Assembly: GCA_900757695.1 (NCBI GenBank)
Contig: CAAEOU010000174.1
Span: 61,636 to 125,635, forward strand
Origin: an uncultured Oscillospiraceae bacterium
GTDB lineage: Bacteria > Bacillota_A > Clostridia > Oscillospirales > Oscillospiraceae
Direction of reading: 5' to 3'
Length of the DNA stretch: 64,000 nucleotides
The notes below the pieces were generated by a model. That model saw only the letters and a program-made list of their open reading frames with translations, ran no database searches and was not told where the DNA came from. The position numbers and the translations under genes are program-made. This document shows, one piece after another, positions 50,810-60,499 of the stretch (its first letter is position 1; each line of letters opens with the position of its first letter).

Positions 50810-53027
50810 GTCCCCCTTTCACCGCAAGCTGATCCTCTGTCAGGCCGCAGGCATCCAAAAAGTCCTGCCAAGTGACATAGGGAGGCATCTCCGTTCCCCC
50901 CTGTTGGAAGAGGGTTTGGAGGATAGCGTCCATTGCCGCCTCTCCACCCACCAAGGTCTCCGCCTGTTTCACCTGCAAAGGTGCCTTTCCATAGGTGCTG
51001 GCGTCAAAGATCAGGGCTTGTATAGAGGCTTGATGCTCCTCTGACAAACGGCTGATATACTGCGGATTGCGGAGGTAAAACTGATCCATCATATCATCAT
51101 ACCGCGTCTGCCACTGGTCCACGTAGAACTGCTGGGCATAGTCCGCTCCCTTCCATTCTTTCATCATCCGGTATGTGGTGTAGCAGGTCAGAGCTTCCGC
51201 GCTCCAATCCGTATTTTCCAGATCCATGATGGGGCACTGGCTGCCCCACCACTGGTGCACAATTTCATGGGCAATCACCTCTTCCGCACTGGCCCCCTTA
51301 GAGGGGTCTTTCAGGTTGTCCTCCGAAAAGAAAAGTTCCCCCATATAGCTGAGATTGTCCGCGGCACCACCGCCCATCATGTGGGCGCTGGTCATCACGA
51401 TATTGAGTGGATACTCCTCTGTATAGGGCAGCGCCCCATAATGCGCCGTGCAGTAAGATACGGTGTCTGTCAGCAAACGCTCAATCCCCAACGAGGTAAA
51501 CTCCGTTTGGTGGGTCGCACTATACCAGAAATACACCGGGAATGCTGTGCCCTTGAGTTTGACACAGACATAGTTTCCCGCGAAAAAGGCCGGGCGGAGT
51601 CCCGTTCCTTCCAAATGCCAGGTTCGGGTTCCTTCCCCCTCTCCCACCACTTGCGCCGGCTTTCCTTTCGACACCATCTGCAACTGCTCCGGCAAAGTAA
51701 CGCGGCCGGTAAAGGTGCAATCTTCCGCCGTCTCCCCGTGAAGGGCAGGAAGCACGCTATTGCCGCCCATGCTGATGTACTCCGGCGTGATCTCATCATA
51801 AATGGCCAACACCCCTGTGTTCGCAGGCAGTTGAATGCGCCCTTGATAGGAAATCTCCACCTGCAAATTCTTTTGCGCAGGGAGCGTGAGGGAGATATTT
51901 TTCAAAGAGATAAACTGATCGTTGTGTTGATCCGTAAACGGAACCTCTTCTCCATTCACCAAAATAAGCTCAACAGTATAGCCTGGATTAATATCCAGCA
52001 GACACGCCTGTTCCGTACCGCTGATGTTTTCCACCTCATAGGTCGCGTTTCCCTCTGCCGTGCCTTGTTCCGGATGAACCAGCAGCTCCAGCTGCGTCTT
52101 ATGAATGACCACCGTAGGTTCTTCCGTCTCCTCCATGCTGGAATAGGCCGTCCCTCCCCCTGTTACATTGCCGGTATCCAAAGAGACAGGCGGAGCATGG
52201 TCCAGGTAAGGTTGGCGGAAATACAAGCCAGCTCCGCTTACCAGAAGACAAGCCGCCAGCAGCGGCAAGTAGAGCTTTCGCCCATAGCAAGCCATGGAGC
52301 CAAAAATACCCCTGCCGTGGTTTCGAACGCACAGAAGGGACCCCACCCAGAGCCCGCCAAAGAGGCACAGCCACAGCAAACGGCTGTACCGCGCCAGCCG
52401 GAAAATCGTCGTATTGCCTAAGTCTCCGGAAAAACCCAGGTTGGACAAATCCATCCAGTACAGCAAATAGGTGTCCTGACTCCAAGGGCCCAGTCCCACC
52501 AGCAAAAGTGCCAGGAGAAGCAGCACACAGACATCCACCCGCTGGAATATTTGGTAAAACGCAGCAGCCGCCAAAACCGTCATTTCCAGAAAGGGAAGCA
52601 AAAACAGCAGGGCGACTTGGACATATTCCTTTCCCTGAAAGGTCTCCCCCAACCGGTACCAGGTATAGGGAAGGTAAAGTAGACTGGTCACCAGAGAGGA
52701 CACTACTGCGGTCAGCATCAGCACAACGGTCCGAACCACAGCCATCCGCAGGGGAGAGACCACACTGTCTGTCAAAGGTCCCATTCTCCCCTTTTTGACC
52801 CGGTTCATCTCTGACAAAGTTAACACCGCAAACGCAAGCGCCCCGCCCAGCGCGCCTGCCAGCATGGGATTCAGAAGAACCAAGGCCGCAGTTGTACCGC
52901 CCCCGGCGGGCTGATAGAGTCCATAGCCCACCAAGGGGGCAGCGGAAGCGGCCAGCAATGCCAGCCAGGTTCCCTTGGACCGAAACAGACGCATCCACTC
53001 CACTCGAAGGTCACGCCAAACTGTCAT
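50796..53027 (-). CDS. ABC-2 permease fused to an M1-family metallopeptidase
   Basis: A 743-residue fusion. The first 270 residues are an ABC-2-like membrane region of six or seven helices (MTVWRDLRVEWMRLFRSKGT, then repeated hydrophobic stretches). The remainder is an aminopeptidase-N-type gluzincin domain with the zinc motif HEIVHQWW near residue 585 and the downstream ligand Glu in DWSAEAL, 19 residues after it. The usual exopeptidase GAMEN loop reads instead as a GGGAADN stretch, so classical aminopeptidase specificity is doubtful. The peptidase probably faces outside. The GTG/ATG choice at 53027 overlaps the ATPase stop by 4 bases. Confidence 0.85.
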   Translation of the reverse strand: MTVWRDLRVEWMRLFRSKGTWLALLAASAAPLVGYGLYQPAGGGTTAALVLLNPMLAGALGGALAFAVLTLSEMNRVKKGRMGPLTDSVVSPLRMAVVRTVVLMLTAVVSSLVTSLLYLPYTWYRLGETFQGKEYVQVALLFLLPFLEMTVLAAAAFYQIFQRVDVCVLLLLALLLVGLGPWSQDTYLLYWMDLSNLGFSGDLGNTTIFRLARYSRLLWLCLFGGLWVGSLLCVRNHGRGIFGSMACYGRKLYLPLLAACLLVSGAGLYFRQPYLDHAPPVSLDTGNVTGGGTAYSSMEETEEPTVVIHKTQLELLVHPEQGTAEGNATYEVENISGTEQACLLDINPGYTVELILVNGEEVPFTDQHNDQFISLKNISLTLPAQKNLQVEISYQGRIQLPANTGVLAIYDEITPEYISMGGNSVLPALHGETAEDCTFTGRVTLPEQLQMVSKGKPAQVVGEGEGTRTWHLEGTGLRPAFFAGNYVCVKLKGTAFPVYFWYSATHQTEFTSLGIERLLTDTVSYCTAHYGALPYTEEYPLNIVMTSAHMMGGGAADNLSYMGELFFSEDNLKDPSKGASAEEVIAHEIVHQWWGSQCPIMDLENTDWSAEALTCYTTYRMMKEWKGADYAQQFYVDQWQTRYDDMMDQFYLRNPQYISRLSEEHQASIQALIFDASTYGKAPLQVKQAETLVGGEAAMDAILQTLFQQGGTEMPPYVTWQDFLDACGLTEDQLAVKGGHGNG

Positions 53028-53884
53028 GGCCGCTTCCCCTCCTTCCCCACCAGATAGACATAGGCATCCTCTAAGGTAGGCTCTACTTTCTGAACTGTCT
53101 CCGGTAGTTTCTCCGCCACAGCCCGGCATAAGATTCCTCCGGCTGTGTTGACCTGGGCAGTTACCTCGCAGGAAATTCCTTGGGGCGGATAGCCTTGGAA
53201 CACCCCCACGTGTCCCTGGGCCCGGGCAACCAGCTGCTCAGGGCGTCCGTCAAACAGGAGCTCTCCCCCATGAATGACAATGAGACGGTCACACACAGAC
53301 TGCACATCCTCAATAATGTGGGTGGACAGCAGAACCAATTTATCTTTGGCCTCCTGTGCAAATAGGTTGCGGAAATGAATCCGCTCCTCCGGGTCCAGCC
53401 CCACGGTAGGCTCATCCAAAATCAAGAGCTGAGGGGAGCCCAGCAGCGCCTGCGCAATCCCCACCCGCTGGCGTTGCCCGCCGGAAAGGGTACGAATCCT
53501 GGCTCGCCGCTGCGGCGTCAAATTGGTGTCCGACAAAACCCGCCGAATCTCTGCTTTGGGGGCACGAATGCCCTTTAAGGCAGCCATATAGTCCAGAAAC
53601 TGGGTTACCGTTAGCTCCTCATAAAGTCCAAAGTCCTGGGGCAGATAGCCAAGCTGGGCTTTCAAGGCCCCTTCGCTTTTGGCCAGGGGCCGCGCGTCCA
53701 CAAAAATGCTTCCCTGGGTGGGAAGCAGCGCCGCCGTCAGAAGCTTCATCAGGGTGGACTTTCCCGCTCCATTTGGCCCCAGCAGTCCAATCATCTGGGG
53801 ACTGCTCAATGTAAGGCTCATATCCTGAAGCGCCTTCTTTCCGGTGGGATAGGTCATGGTTAAATGTTCCATCTGTAGTTTCAT
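53024..53884 (-). CDS. ABC transporter ATPase (CcmA/BcrA type)
   Basis: A 286-residue ATPase: Walker A LGPNGAGKSTLM (about 34-45), signature LSGGQRQRVGIAQALL, Walker B LLILDEPTVGLD, and an extra C-terminal segment of about 70 residues typical of BcrA-like exporters. It partners the two ABC-2 permeases downstream. Confidence 0.95.
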   Translation of the reverse strand: MKLQMEHLTMTYPTGKKALQDMSLTLSSPQMIGLLGPNGAGKSTLMKLLTAALLPTQGSIFVDARPLAKSEGALKAQLGYLPQDFGLYEELTVTQFLDYMAALKGIRAPKAEIRRVLSDTNLTPQRRARIRTLSGGQRQRVGIAQALLGSPQLLILDEPTVGLDPEERIHFRNLFAQEAKDKLVLLSTHIIEDVQSVCDRLIVIHGGELLFDGRPEQLVARAQGHVGVFQGYPPQGISCEVTAQVNTAGGILCRAVAEKLPETVQKVEPTLEDAYVYLVGKEGKRP

Positions 53885-53947
53885 CGCAAAAATCCTTTCC
53901 TTGCTTTTAAGAGCAAGGAAAGGATAGCAAAAAAATATGGAGTTAAT

Positions 53948-55270
53948 TTAGCAGGAAGTTGTAGTTTCTGTGGAGTTGGTTCTGGGCAGCCAAACTTCCA
54001 CACAGACTCCAGCGGCGGTATTTCTAATCCGTATCTCCCCACAATGGTATTCCAGAATCCGTTTCACCAGGTACAGCCCCAAACCGCTTCCGCCCGTCTG
54101 CCGGTTGCGAGAGCCCTCCCCCCGGTAAAAGGCCTCAAACAGATGGGGAATCCTTTCTTCTGACAGGTGAACCCCTGTGTTTTCCAGAGAGAAATAGATC
54201 TGCTCCCCTTCCTCCCGAGCAGAGAGAAAAAGTTCCGCCCCGTCCGGGGAATACATGGCTCCATTGGTTAAAAGATTGCAGACCGCCTTGGAGAGTAAAT
54301 TCCACTCTCCCGGTACCCGAAGGTCCGGCGCAAGGGAAACATGCAGCGTCTGCTCCTTTTGGGCAAAGAGGTCCGTGTATTCCTCCACACAGGCAGTCAG
54401 GAGATCGGTTAGATTCAGAGGCTTTATGCCACGGCGGACCTTCTCCCCTTCCATCCGGGAAAGGGTCAGGAGTTCCCCCACCAAACGCTCCATGCTGCCC
54501 ATCACTTGCAGACTTCTGGCCAGGTATCGCTCCCGGTCGGCATAGACCCCCACCCCGTCCAGCATCCCTCCCAGCTGCCCTTTGACAATGGTGATCGGCG
54601 TCTTTAGTTCATGGGAAGCTGCGGCAAAGAATTCCATCCGCTGCCGCTCCATTTCCCGCTCTCGTTCCATGTCTCGCCGCAGCGCCTCATTCGCCCCCTG
54701 CAGCTCCCCCATGGCGCGGGATAGCCGGGTAACATAGCGGGCGTAGAAAAAGGACCCCAAAATAGACACCGACACCACCGAGGCCAGCAGCCAAGGCCAT
54801 AATTTCCCCAAGGCTTCCATCGCTTGATTCACCCCTCGGATTCTGCCTACCACCATCAGCTGATACACATCCTGACTGCCTTGAAAAGAAAACGGAGTCG
54901 CAACGGTTTGGGTAATGTGTATTGATTCGTTGGTTTGCAGCGTCATGCCCTCCTCCGTTTGAATCTGGCTAAACGTCACCCGGCCCTCTTCCTCCTCTGT
55001 TTGTGCAAGGTCCTTTGTCCCCGCCACCGGCTGACCAGTTTCATCTAAAATACTCACTTGGGCATCATAATCCGACGCAAATTTCTCCAGCAGCGGGCCA
55101 CACGCAGATAGCGTAGTCTTGCTCAACTCTTGGATCAAACTCTCCGCCTGCTCCGATAACACGCGGTTTCTGTCTGCCTGGTATGTCACCGGCATCATCC
55201 AGGCGATCAGACCGTAGGTCACAATACAGACAGCCAACAGGAGCAGGCAGGTAAAACAGAAAATTTTCAC
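53948..55270 (-). CDS. Sensor histidine kinase (VanS/HK-type)
   Basis: A 440-residue kinase: N-terminal helix (about 5-27), external domain to about 150, a second helix near 153-173 (GKLWPWLLASVVSVSILGSF), HAMP-like linker, His box FFAAASHELKTPITIVKG (about H229) and ATPase motifs NLLTNGAMYSPDG and GGSGLGLYLVKRIL. The GTG at 55270, 7 bases after the regulator stop, is the best start by position, but its Shine-Dalgarno is weak. Confidence 0.9.
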   Translation of the reverse strand: MKIFCFTCLLLLAVCIVTYGLIAWMMPVTYQADRNRVLSEQAESLIQELSKTTLSACGPLLEKFASDYDAQVSILDETGQPVAGTKDLAQTEEEEGRVTFSQIQTEEGMTLQTNESIHITQTVATPFSFQGSQDVYQLMVVGRIRGVNQAMEALGKLWPWLLASVVSVSILGSFFYARYVTRLSRAMGELQGANEALRRDMEREREMERQRMEFFAAASHELKTPITIVKGQLGGMLDGVGVYADRERYLARSLQVMGSMERLVGELLTLSRMEGEKVRRGIKPLNLTDLLTACVEEYTDLFAQKEQTLHVSLAPDLRVPGEWNLLSKAVCNLLTNGAMYSPDGAELFLSAREEGEQIYFSLENTGVHLSEERIPHLFEAFYRGEGSRNRQTGGSGLGLYLVKRILEYHCGEIRIRNTAAGVCVEVWLPRTNSTETTTSC

Positions 55271-55277
55271 TGGCAGA

Positions 55278-55949
55278 TTACGTCTTATTTTCCCGCTCCA
55301 TTCGGTAACCCACGCCGCGCACCGTCTCAATATAATCCGCCTCCAATTTTTTTCGTAGATTTTTGATATGTGTATCCACAATTCGCTCATCCCCGTAGAA
55401 ATCGTAGCTCCACACACGGTTGAGCAGCATCTGCCGGGTTAGAACCCGCCCCTGGTTCTCTAACAGGGTCCGCAGCAGTGCAATCTCCCGCCTTGTCAAA
55501 TCGACAGGGGTTCCTCCCAGATAGGCCTGATATCCCTCCAAATCCAAGGTTAGGTTCCGATAACAGATGGGCTCATCTCCGGCGTGCCCTGTGGTCCGGC
55601 GAAGAACTGCTCGAATTTTCTGCAACAGAACGGGGATGGAGAAGGGCTTGGTTACATAATCATCAATGTTGAACCGAAAGCCCTGCAGCTGATGCTCCTC
55701 ACTGTCCAACGCAGTCACCATGATAACTGGTACGTCAGACTGTTCCCGGATGGCTTGGCAGAGTGCATATCCGTCCATCTTGGGGAGCATCAAGTCCAAA
55801 AGCACTAAGTCAAAGGTTTCCTGATAAAACAGCGTCAACGCACCCTGTCCCTCCTGGGCCAAACGGGTCACATACCCGGCATGCTCCAAATAGTTCTGGA
55901 GGAGTTCCCCAATATCAGGCTCATCCTCTACAATTAAAATTCGAAACAT
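55278..55949 (-). CDS. OmpR-family response regulator
   Basis: A 223-residue regulator: receiver domain with EDEPDIGELL, phosphorylated Asp in LVLLDLMLPKMDG (about D51) and Lys in DDYVTKPFSI; a winged-helix output domain (about 125-220) with RREIALLRTLLENQGRVLTR and YIETVRGVGYRME. It is co-transcribed with the kinase and probably controls the downstream ABC/M1 genes, the usual arrangement for cell-envelope stress or antibiotic sensing (inference). Confidence 0.93.
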   Translation of the reverse strand: MFRILIVEDEPDIGELLQNYLEHAGYVTRLAQEGQGALTLFYQETFDLVLLDLMLPKMDGYALCQAIREQSDVPVIMVTALDSEEHQLQGFRFNIDDYVTKPFSIPVLLQKIRAVLRRTTGHAGDEPICYRNLTLDLEGYQAYLGGTPVDLTRREIALLRTLLENQGRVLTRQMLLNRVWSYDFYGDERIVDTHIKNLRKKLEADYIETVRGVGYRMERENKT

Positions 55950-55969
55950 TCTTTTTCACCTCAAATGGT

Positions 55970-55978
55970 AGTATACCA
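55970..55978 (-). promoter_or_regulatory. Extended -10 promoter of the response regulator operon
   Basis: On the minus strand TGG-TATACT, an extended -10 box, 21-29 bases before the start codon; the -35 region is poor. Confidence 0.5.
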
Positions 55979-56021
55979 GAGAAATTTGAATTTTTTGTGG
56001 AGTGTACTGCCCTCCATTGAG

Positions 56022-56058
56022 GTAAAAAACTTCCTCCCCGTACAGCAGGGAGGAAGTT
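56022..56058 (-). terminator. Terminator after purC
   Basis: Read on the minus strand, AACTTCCTCCC pairs with GGGAGGAAGTT (loop TGCTGTACG), followed by T residues. It follows the purC stop and separates it from the regulator operon. Confidence 0.8.
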
Positions 56059-56073
56059 CCTTCTATCACGCTG

Positions 56074-56757
56074 TTAAATTTTCTCCAGAATCATTTTCGC
56101 GCAGTCGATCTGGTTGGGGATGTTCCCCTTCTCGTCCCGGACTCTCCAGATGTCAGGGGTAATTTCATCCACCACATACATCTTGCCGTTTTCATCATAG
56201 CCTACCTCAATCTTAAAATCAATGAGCGTCAGGCCCATAGCGGACAGTTCCTTCTTCAGAACCTCTCCTACCTTGACCAGAATGCCCAGCGCCTCGTCGT
56301 ACTGACCAGGGGCCAGCATCCCTTTCATGATGCACAGGCGCTCACTGATCAGAGGATCTCCCTGCTCATCGTCCTTCAATGTGACCTCCGTATAGGGAGG
56401 ATCAAAGACAATGCCCTCTTCCAGGCTAAACCGGCGGCACATAGAGCCAGCCGTGTAATAACGCAGCACAAACTCCAGCTTCGGCACGGTCAGCTTGCGC
56501 ACCTGCATCAGGCCCTGCTCCACATCCGCGCCCAGATAGTGGGTGGGAATGCCGTTTTTCTCCATGATTTCGAAAAAGTGCTTGGAGATTTTCAGGCCGA
56601 TCTTTCCTTTGCCTTCCACACTGCCACCCACGGTGTTGGAGCCGGGGTCAAAGACACCGTTTTCTCCCGTGGCGGAATCCTTAAAGAAGAGATTCACCAC
56701 ACCAGTGGCTTCGTCCAGCATGACCGTCTTCGTCTTTCCGTTGTACAGGGTTTTCAT
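56074..56757 (-). CDS. purC: SAICAR synthetase
   Basis: A 227-residue phosphoribosylaminoimidazole-succinocarboxamide synthase of purine biosynthesis, using ATP and aspartate on CAIR. It shows the standard MKTLYNGKTKTV opening and the DFKIEVGYDENGKMYVVDEI substrate-binding region. Normal length. An extended -10 TATAAT box lies in the upstream gap; no purine riboswitch is recognised. Confidence 0.95.
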   Translation of the reverse strand: MKTLYNGKTKTVMLDEATGVVNLFFKDSATGENGVFDPGSNTVGGSVEGKGKIGLKISKHFFEIMEKNGIPTHYLGADVEQGLMQVRKLTVPKLEFVLRYYTAGSMCRRFSLEEGIVFDPPYTEVTLKDDEQGDPLISERLCIMKGMLAPGQYDEALGILVKVGEVLKKELSAMGLTLIDFKIEVGYDENGKMYVVDEITPDIWRVRDEKGNIPNQIDCAKMILEKI

Positions 56758-57087
56758 ATTTCCTTGTCCTCCCTACTAAAAGTATCTCGGTGTTACACGA
56801 CCATTTCTCCGTTATTATAGCACACTCTGCAAAAAACGGGAGAACTGAGAGAAAATTTTTTTTCGTTTGTTCGCAGATTTTTTTGCCCCTTTCCCATACC
56901 TTTTCCGTCAAATTTCTCGTTCTTCCTCTCTTTCCCTTCCCTCCGGTCCCATGCCAGCCCGCAAAAACCATGGAATCCCCTTTCCTGGACTGGATCAGCG
57001 ACAAAAGAAAGCCCGTTCTATTGAAGCTTCTCAAACTCTGTGATACCATAAACAAATACCAAGCGCAAGCAGAAAGCAGGACCCACC
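56758..57087. other. Intergenic region with divergent promoters for purC and rarA
   Basis: About 330 bases without a gene. On the minus strand TGC-TATAAT (56814-56822) is an extended -10 box for purC. On the plus strand TTGAAG, 17-nt spacer and TACCAT (57021-57049) precede rarA. No RNA gene, riboswitch or repeat is recognised in the rest. Confidence 0.55.
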
Positions 57088-58410
57088 ATGGAACAAAATA
57101 CCTTATTCGGGCAAGAGCCCCCTCGTCCCCTGGCTGCCCGACTCCGCCCTCAGTGTTTAGAAGAATACGTCGGGCAAACCCATCTCTTGGGGGAAGGCAA
57201 GCTCCTCCGCCGGCTGATTGAAACGGATCAGCTTGCCTCTATGATCTTCTGGGGGCCGCCCGGTGTGGGAAAAACCACTTTAGCCCAAGTGATTGCCCAT
57301 GCCACCAAAGCAGAGTTCATTGCATTCTCGGCTGTTACCGGCGGGATTAAGGAGATCCGCGCCATTATGCAGCAGGCGGAGAGCAACCGAAGATTCGGAA
57401 CCCGCACCATTGTATTTGTAGATGAAATTCACCGGTTTAACAAAGCGCAGCAAGACGCATTCCTTCCCTTTGTAGAAAAGGGAAGTATTCTGCTTATCGG
57501 GGCTACCACGGAAAATCCCTCCTTTGAAGTCAACGGCGCTCTGCTCTCCCGGTGCAAGGTCTTCGTGCTCCACGCTTTAACCTCAGAAGAGCTTGTCCAT
57601 CTGCTGAACCGGGCCCTGCAGGACCCCTGCGGCTTTGGGGCTCAGCATATCCTCATCGAGCCGGACATGCTGGAGCACATTGCCCGTTTTGCCAATGGCG
57701 ACGCGCGAATCGCCCTATCCACCCTGGAAATGGTGGTCCTCAACGGAGCGGTCTCCGACAATACCATTACAGTAACCAGAGAGACCCTGGAACAGTGCAC
57801 CGCCCAAAAGTCCCTTCTCTACGACAAAAATGGAGAGGAACACTACAATCTGATCTCCGCCCTGCACAAATCCATGCGAAATTCTGACCCGGATGCCGCA
57901 GTTTACTGGCTGGCCCGGATGCTGGAAGCAGGAGAAGACCCCCTTTACGTCGCCCGACGCCTGACCCGGTTTGCCAGCGAAGATATCGGACTGGCCGACG
58001 CCCGTGCCTTGGAAATCGCTGTGGCTGCCTATCAGGCCTGCCATTTCATTGGAATGCCTGAGTGCTCTGTTTTCCTGACCCAAGCTGCGGTTTACCTCTC
58101 CCTGGCACCCAAATCAAACGCCCTGTACCTGGCCTATGAACGTGCCAAACAAGACGCCCTGACCCAGTTGACGGAGCCTGTCCCCCTAGCACTCCGAAAC
58201 GGGGTCACCAAATTGATGAAGGACTTAAACTACGGCAAAGGCTATCAATACGCCCATGATGCCCCGGACAAGCTCACCACCCTACAATGTCTCCCAGACA
58301 CTCTGGTGAACCGGGTCTACTATCAGCCCACAGACCAGGGGCAAGAGGCCAAGTGGAAAGCTCGCCTGGAACAGATCAAAGATTGGAAACACGAAAATCG
58401 GCATGCATGA
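57088..58410 (+). CDS. rarA: Replication-associated recombination protein RarA
   Basis: A 440-residue clamp-loader-like AAA ATPase (MgsA/RarA/WRNIP1 family) acting at stalled forks. Walker A is FWGPPGVGKTTLA (about 53-66) and Walker B FVDEIHRFNK, followed by sensor 1 GATTENPSF and the RFANGDARIALSTLE sensor 2 region; the C-terminal tetramerization domain carries RLTRFASEDIGLAD. Normal length. Its stop overlaps the decayed gene downstream. Confidence 0.95.
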   Translation: MEQNTLFGQEPPRPLAARLRPQCLEEYVGQTHLLGEGKLLRRLIETDQLASMIFWGPPGVGKTTLAQVIAHATKAEFIAFSAVTGGIKEIRAIMQQAESNRRFGTRTIVFVDEIHRFNKAQQDAFLPFVEKGSILLIGATTENPSFEVNGALLSRCKVFVLHALTSEELVHLLNRALQDPCGFGAQHILIEPDMLEHIARFANGDARIALSTLEMVVLNGAVSDNTITVTRETLEQCTAQKSLLYDKNGEEHYNLISALHKSMRNSDPDAAVYWLARMLEAGEDPLYVARRLTRFASEDIGLADARALEIAVAAYQACHFIGMPECSVFLTQAAVYLSLAPKSNALYLAYERAKQDALTQLTEPVPLALRNGVTKLMKDLNYGKGYQYAHDAPDKLTTLQCLPDTLVNRVYYQPTDQGQEAKWKARLEQIKDWKHENRHA

Positions 58411-58908
58411 CATTTGGAATCCTTGGCACGGCTGTCATAAGTACAGCGAAGGGTGCCGGTACTGCTCCATGGACCAGAAAAGCGGCCGGAGCGGCGCAGA
58501 TATCTACCGGACAAAAATTCCTACCCGCTCCAAAAAGACCGGCGGGGCCAATACAAAATTAGGCGTGGTGAAATGCTCTGGGTGTGCATGACCTCCGATT
58601 TTTTCTTACCGGAAGCAGACCCATGGCGGGATGATGCCTGGGATATGATTCGCATGCGACCAGATGTCATCTTTTTCCTCCTAACCAAGCGTCCCCAAAG
58701 AGTATCCGCCTGTCTGCCGGAAGACTGGGGCAACGGTTGGGAAAACGTATTTTTTCACGTGGCTTGTGAGAACCAAATCCGAGCAGAGGAACGGATTCCC
58801 TTTCTGCTCTCCCTCCCCTTCCGTCACAAGGGCGTCTTCTGCACGCCTCTCCTGGGGCCCATCTCCCTGCGCTTCCAAGCCCATTTGCAATGGATGCGCG
58901 GACTGTAA
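58403..58908 (+). pseudogene. Decayed DUF5131 (phage Gp37/Gp68-like) gene
   Basis: A remnant of a DUF5131-type Fe-S protein. The first frame starts MHDIWNPWHGCHKYSEGCRY, typical of the family, and shifts near 58512-58516, in an AAAAA run, to a second frame reading SYPLQKDRRGQYKIRRGEML and VCMTSDFFLPEADPWRDDAW through FFLLTKRP. The second frame ends at TAA 58908 after about 165 family-like residues, short of the usual 250 or more. At least one frameshift and a lost 3' end mark it as a pseudogene. Confidence 0.75.
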
Positions 58909-59100
58909 AGTCTGCCGCGCCATGTAAGGAGAAGTGTCCCACTGAATGTTCCTATCGTTCTGTCTCATCATCCGTTCTCAGCCTTCCTTTACAGAATGTG
59001 TATCCACCATGGGCGGCAGCGGTCTGTTCTCTTTGTCTACCTATCTGACCATGTCCGCTTTGTCGGCATCCCTCGCAGCTTTTTTGCTGCGAAAGACGGA

Positions 59101-60420
59101 TTATATGGGGCTTTTCTTTCTGGAGGCCAATCCCCTGGCAAGCAGGCACGCCGTTACCACCGCTGCCACATGGCTACACAAAACAGCAGCCCATATCCCA
59201 TTTAGCCCGGCAGAGGAGAGCAGACAGGCCAACGGAATCCGAATGATTAAGTAGTACAGTACCATGCAAAGCATGCTGCGTCCTGGATGACCCATCCCAT
59301 TGACTGCCCCCAGAAAACAGTTGGTTTCCATATTGAACAGATATCCCACACTGACCACCTGGAAATATCCGGCCACCACTTCCGCCACAGCCTTACTGTC
59401 TACAAACAGTTCAGACAAAGGATGAGCCAGTCCCACAACACCGCAGGAGAGAATGATCAACAGACCTCCGCCCCAAAGCAAAGCCGTTTTACAGTATACC
59501 CACGCGCGATCACGGCGTCCGGCCCCTATACACTGACCCACAATCGTTGTCAAAACCATTTGAAAGGACATCGCTGGATAGAAGAGAAGAAGCTCCAGCT
59601 TCCCAGCCACGCCATACGCCGCCAGGGCGGTCACCCCAAAACCGCTGACTATCGCAGTAAGCACACTGGTGCTGATGGCAGGAATACTTTGCTGAAACGC
59701 CGCTGGAAGGCTTTTTAAGCAAATGGTGCCAAGCTCCTTCCCGGACCAATCAGCAGCATGGAAAGAAAACAAGGCTTTCTTTCTCAGATAACACACCATA
59801 AACCCCAAACAAATTCCCTGAGACAAAACCGTCGCCGCTGCCGCGCCCTGCAATCCAAATCCGTGAATCAACAGCGGGTCTAACGCGCCGTTGAGTACAG
59901 TACATACCAGCATGGCCAGCATCTGGAACACCGTATCCCCAAAGCTGCGCAGCACAGCGGCAAAATAACAATAGAGATAAACCGCCCCATACCCAATCAA
60001 ATAAATCCTCAGGTAGAGACAAGTCATTTCATACAGCTCCGATGGAACTTGAAGAAACCGAAGCAAAGGGGATACCATTCCCTCCAATAATCCTGTCATC
60101 CCAAGAGAAAACACAATACTTAAAATAAATGAAGTAAACAGGATGGTTCGGGTTCGTCGTGTCTCCCCCGCCCCAATGGCCTGAGAGAGCAAAATAGCAA
60201 CCCCGTTGGTCGCCCCCATTGCGATGGAATTGAGCAGCAAAAGGATTGGGGTCGCCGCTGTCAGCGCCGCGTAGGCAGACTCTCCCAGCAGGTTTCCAAT
60301 CCATAGACTGTCCACCAAATTATAGGCCATGTTCAAAAACATCGCCGCCATCATCGGCAGCACCATGGCAAACAAGCACTGGCTGGGATTGCCATGGATG
60401 ATATCAAAATTTTTACTCAT
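59101..60420 (-). CDS. MATE-family efflux transporter
   Basis: A 439-residue multidrug/toxic-compound extrusion protein with about 12 transmembrane helices, two MatE halves, and typical ILLLLNSIAMGATNGVAILL and LTTIVGQCIGAGRRDRAWVY segments. ATG 60420 has AAAAGGAG; a 33-base longer form is unlikely. It lies 80 bases from the TetR gene on the same strand, and a palindrome precedes it, so TetR control is expected. Confidence 0.93.
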   Translation of the reverse strand: MSKNFDIIHGNPSQCLFAMVLPMMAAMFLNMAYNLVDSLWIGNLLGESAYAALTAATPILLLLNSIAMGATNGVAILLSQAIGAGETRRTRTILFTSFILSIVFSLGMTGLLEGMVSPLLRFLQVPSELYEMTCLYLRIYLIGYGAVYLYCYFAAVLRSFGDTVFQMLAMLVCTVLNGALDPLLIHGFGLQGAAAATVLSQGICLGFMVCYLRKKALFSFHAADWSGKELGTICLKSLPAAFQQSIPAISTSVLTAIVSGFGVTALAAYGVAGKLELLLFYPAMSFQMVLTTIVGQCIGAGRRDRAWVYCKTALLWGGGLLIILSCGVVGLAHPLSELFVDSKAVAEVVAGYFQVVSVGYLFNMETNCFLGAVNGMGHPGRSMLCMVLYYLIIRIPLACLLSSAGLNGIWAAVLCSHVAAVVTACLLARGLASRKKSPI

Positions 60421-60435
60421 ATTTTTCTCCTTTTC

Positions 60436-60452
60436 TGAATGAATTTCATTCA
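60436..60452. promoter_or_regulatory. TetR-type operator before the MATE gene
   Basis: Perfect 17-bp palindrome TGAATGA-ATT-TCATTCA in the leader of the MATE gene. The same half-site TGAATGA recurs at the tetR promoter (61131-61147), suggesting a common repressor. Confidence 0.6.
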
Positions 60453-60499
60453 TTTACTTGCCGAAAAGAGTCCCAGCCCAAAAAGAGCAGGGTCTTTGC

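Noticed and set aside
56758..57087. Purine riboswitch upstream of purC
   Set aside because: I could not find the conserved purine-aptamer core or its three-way junction; only promoter elements are evident.
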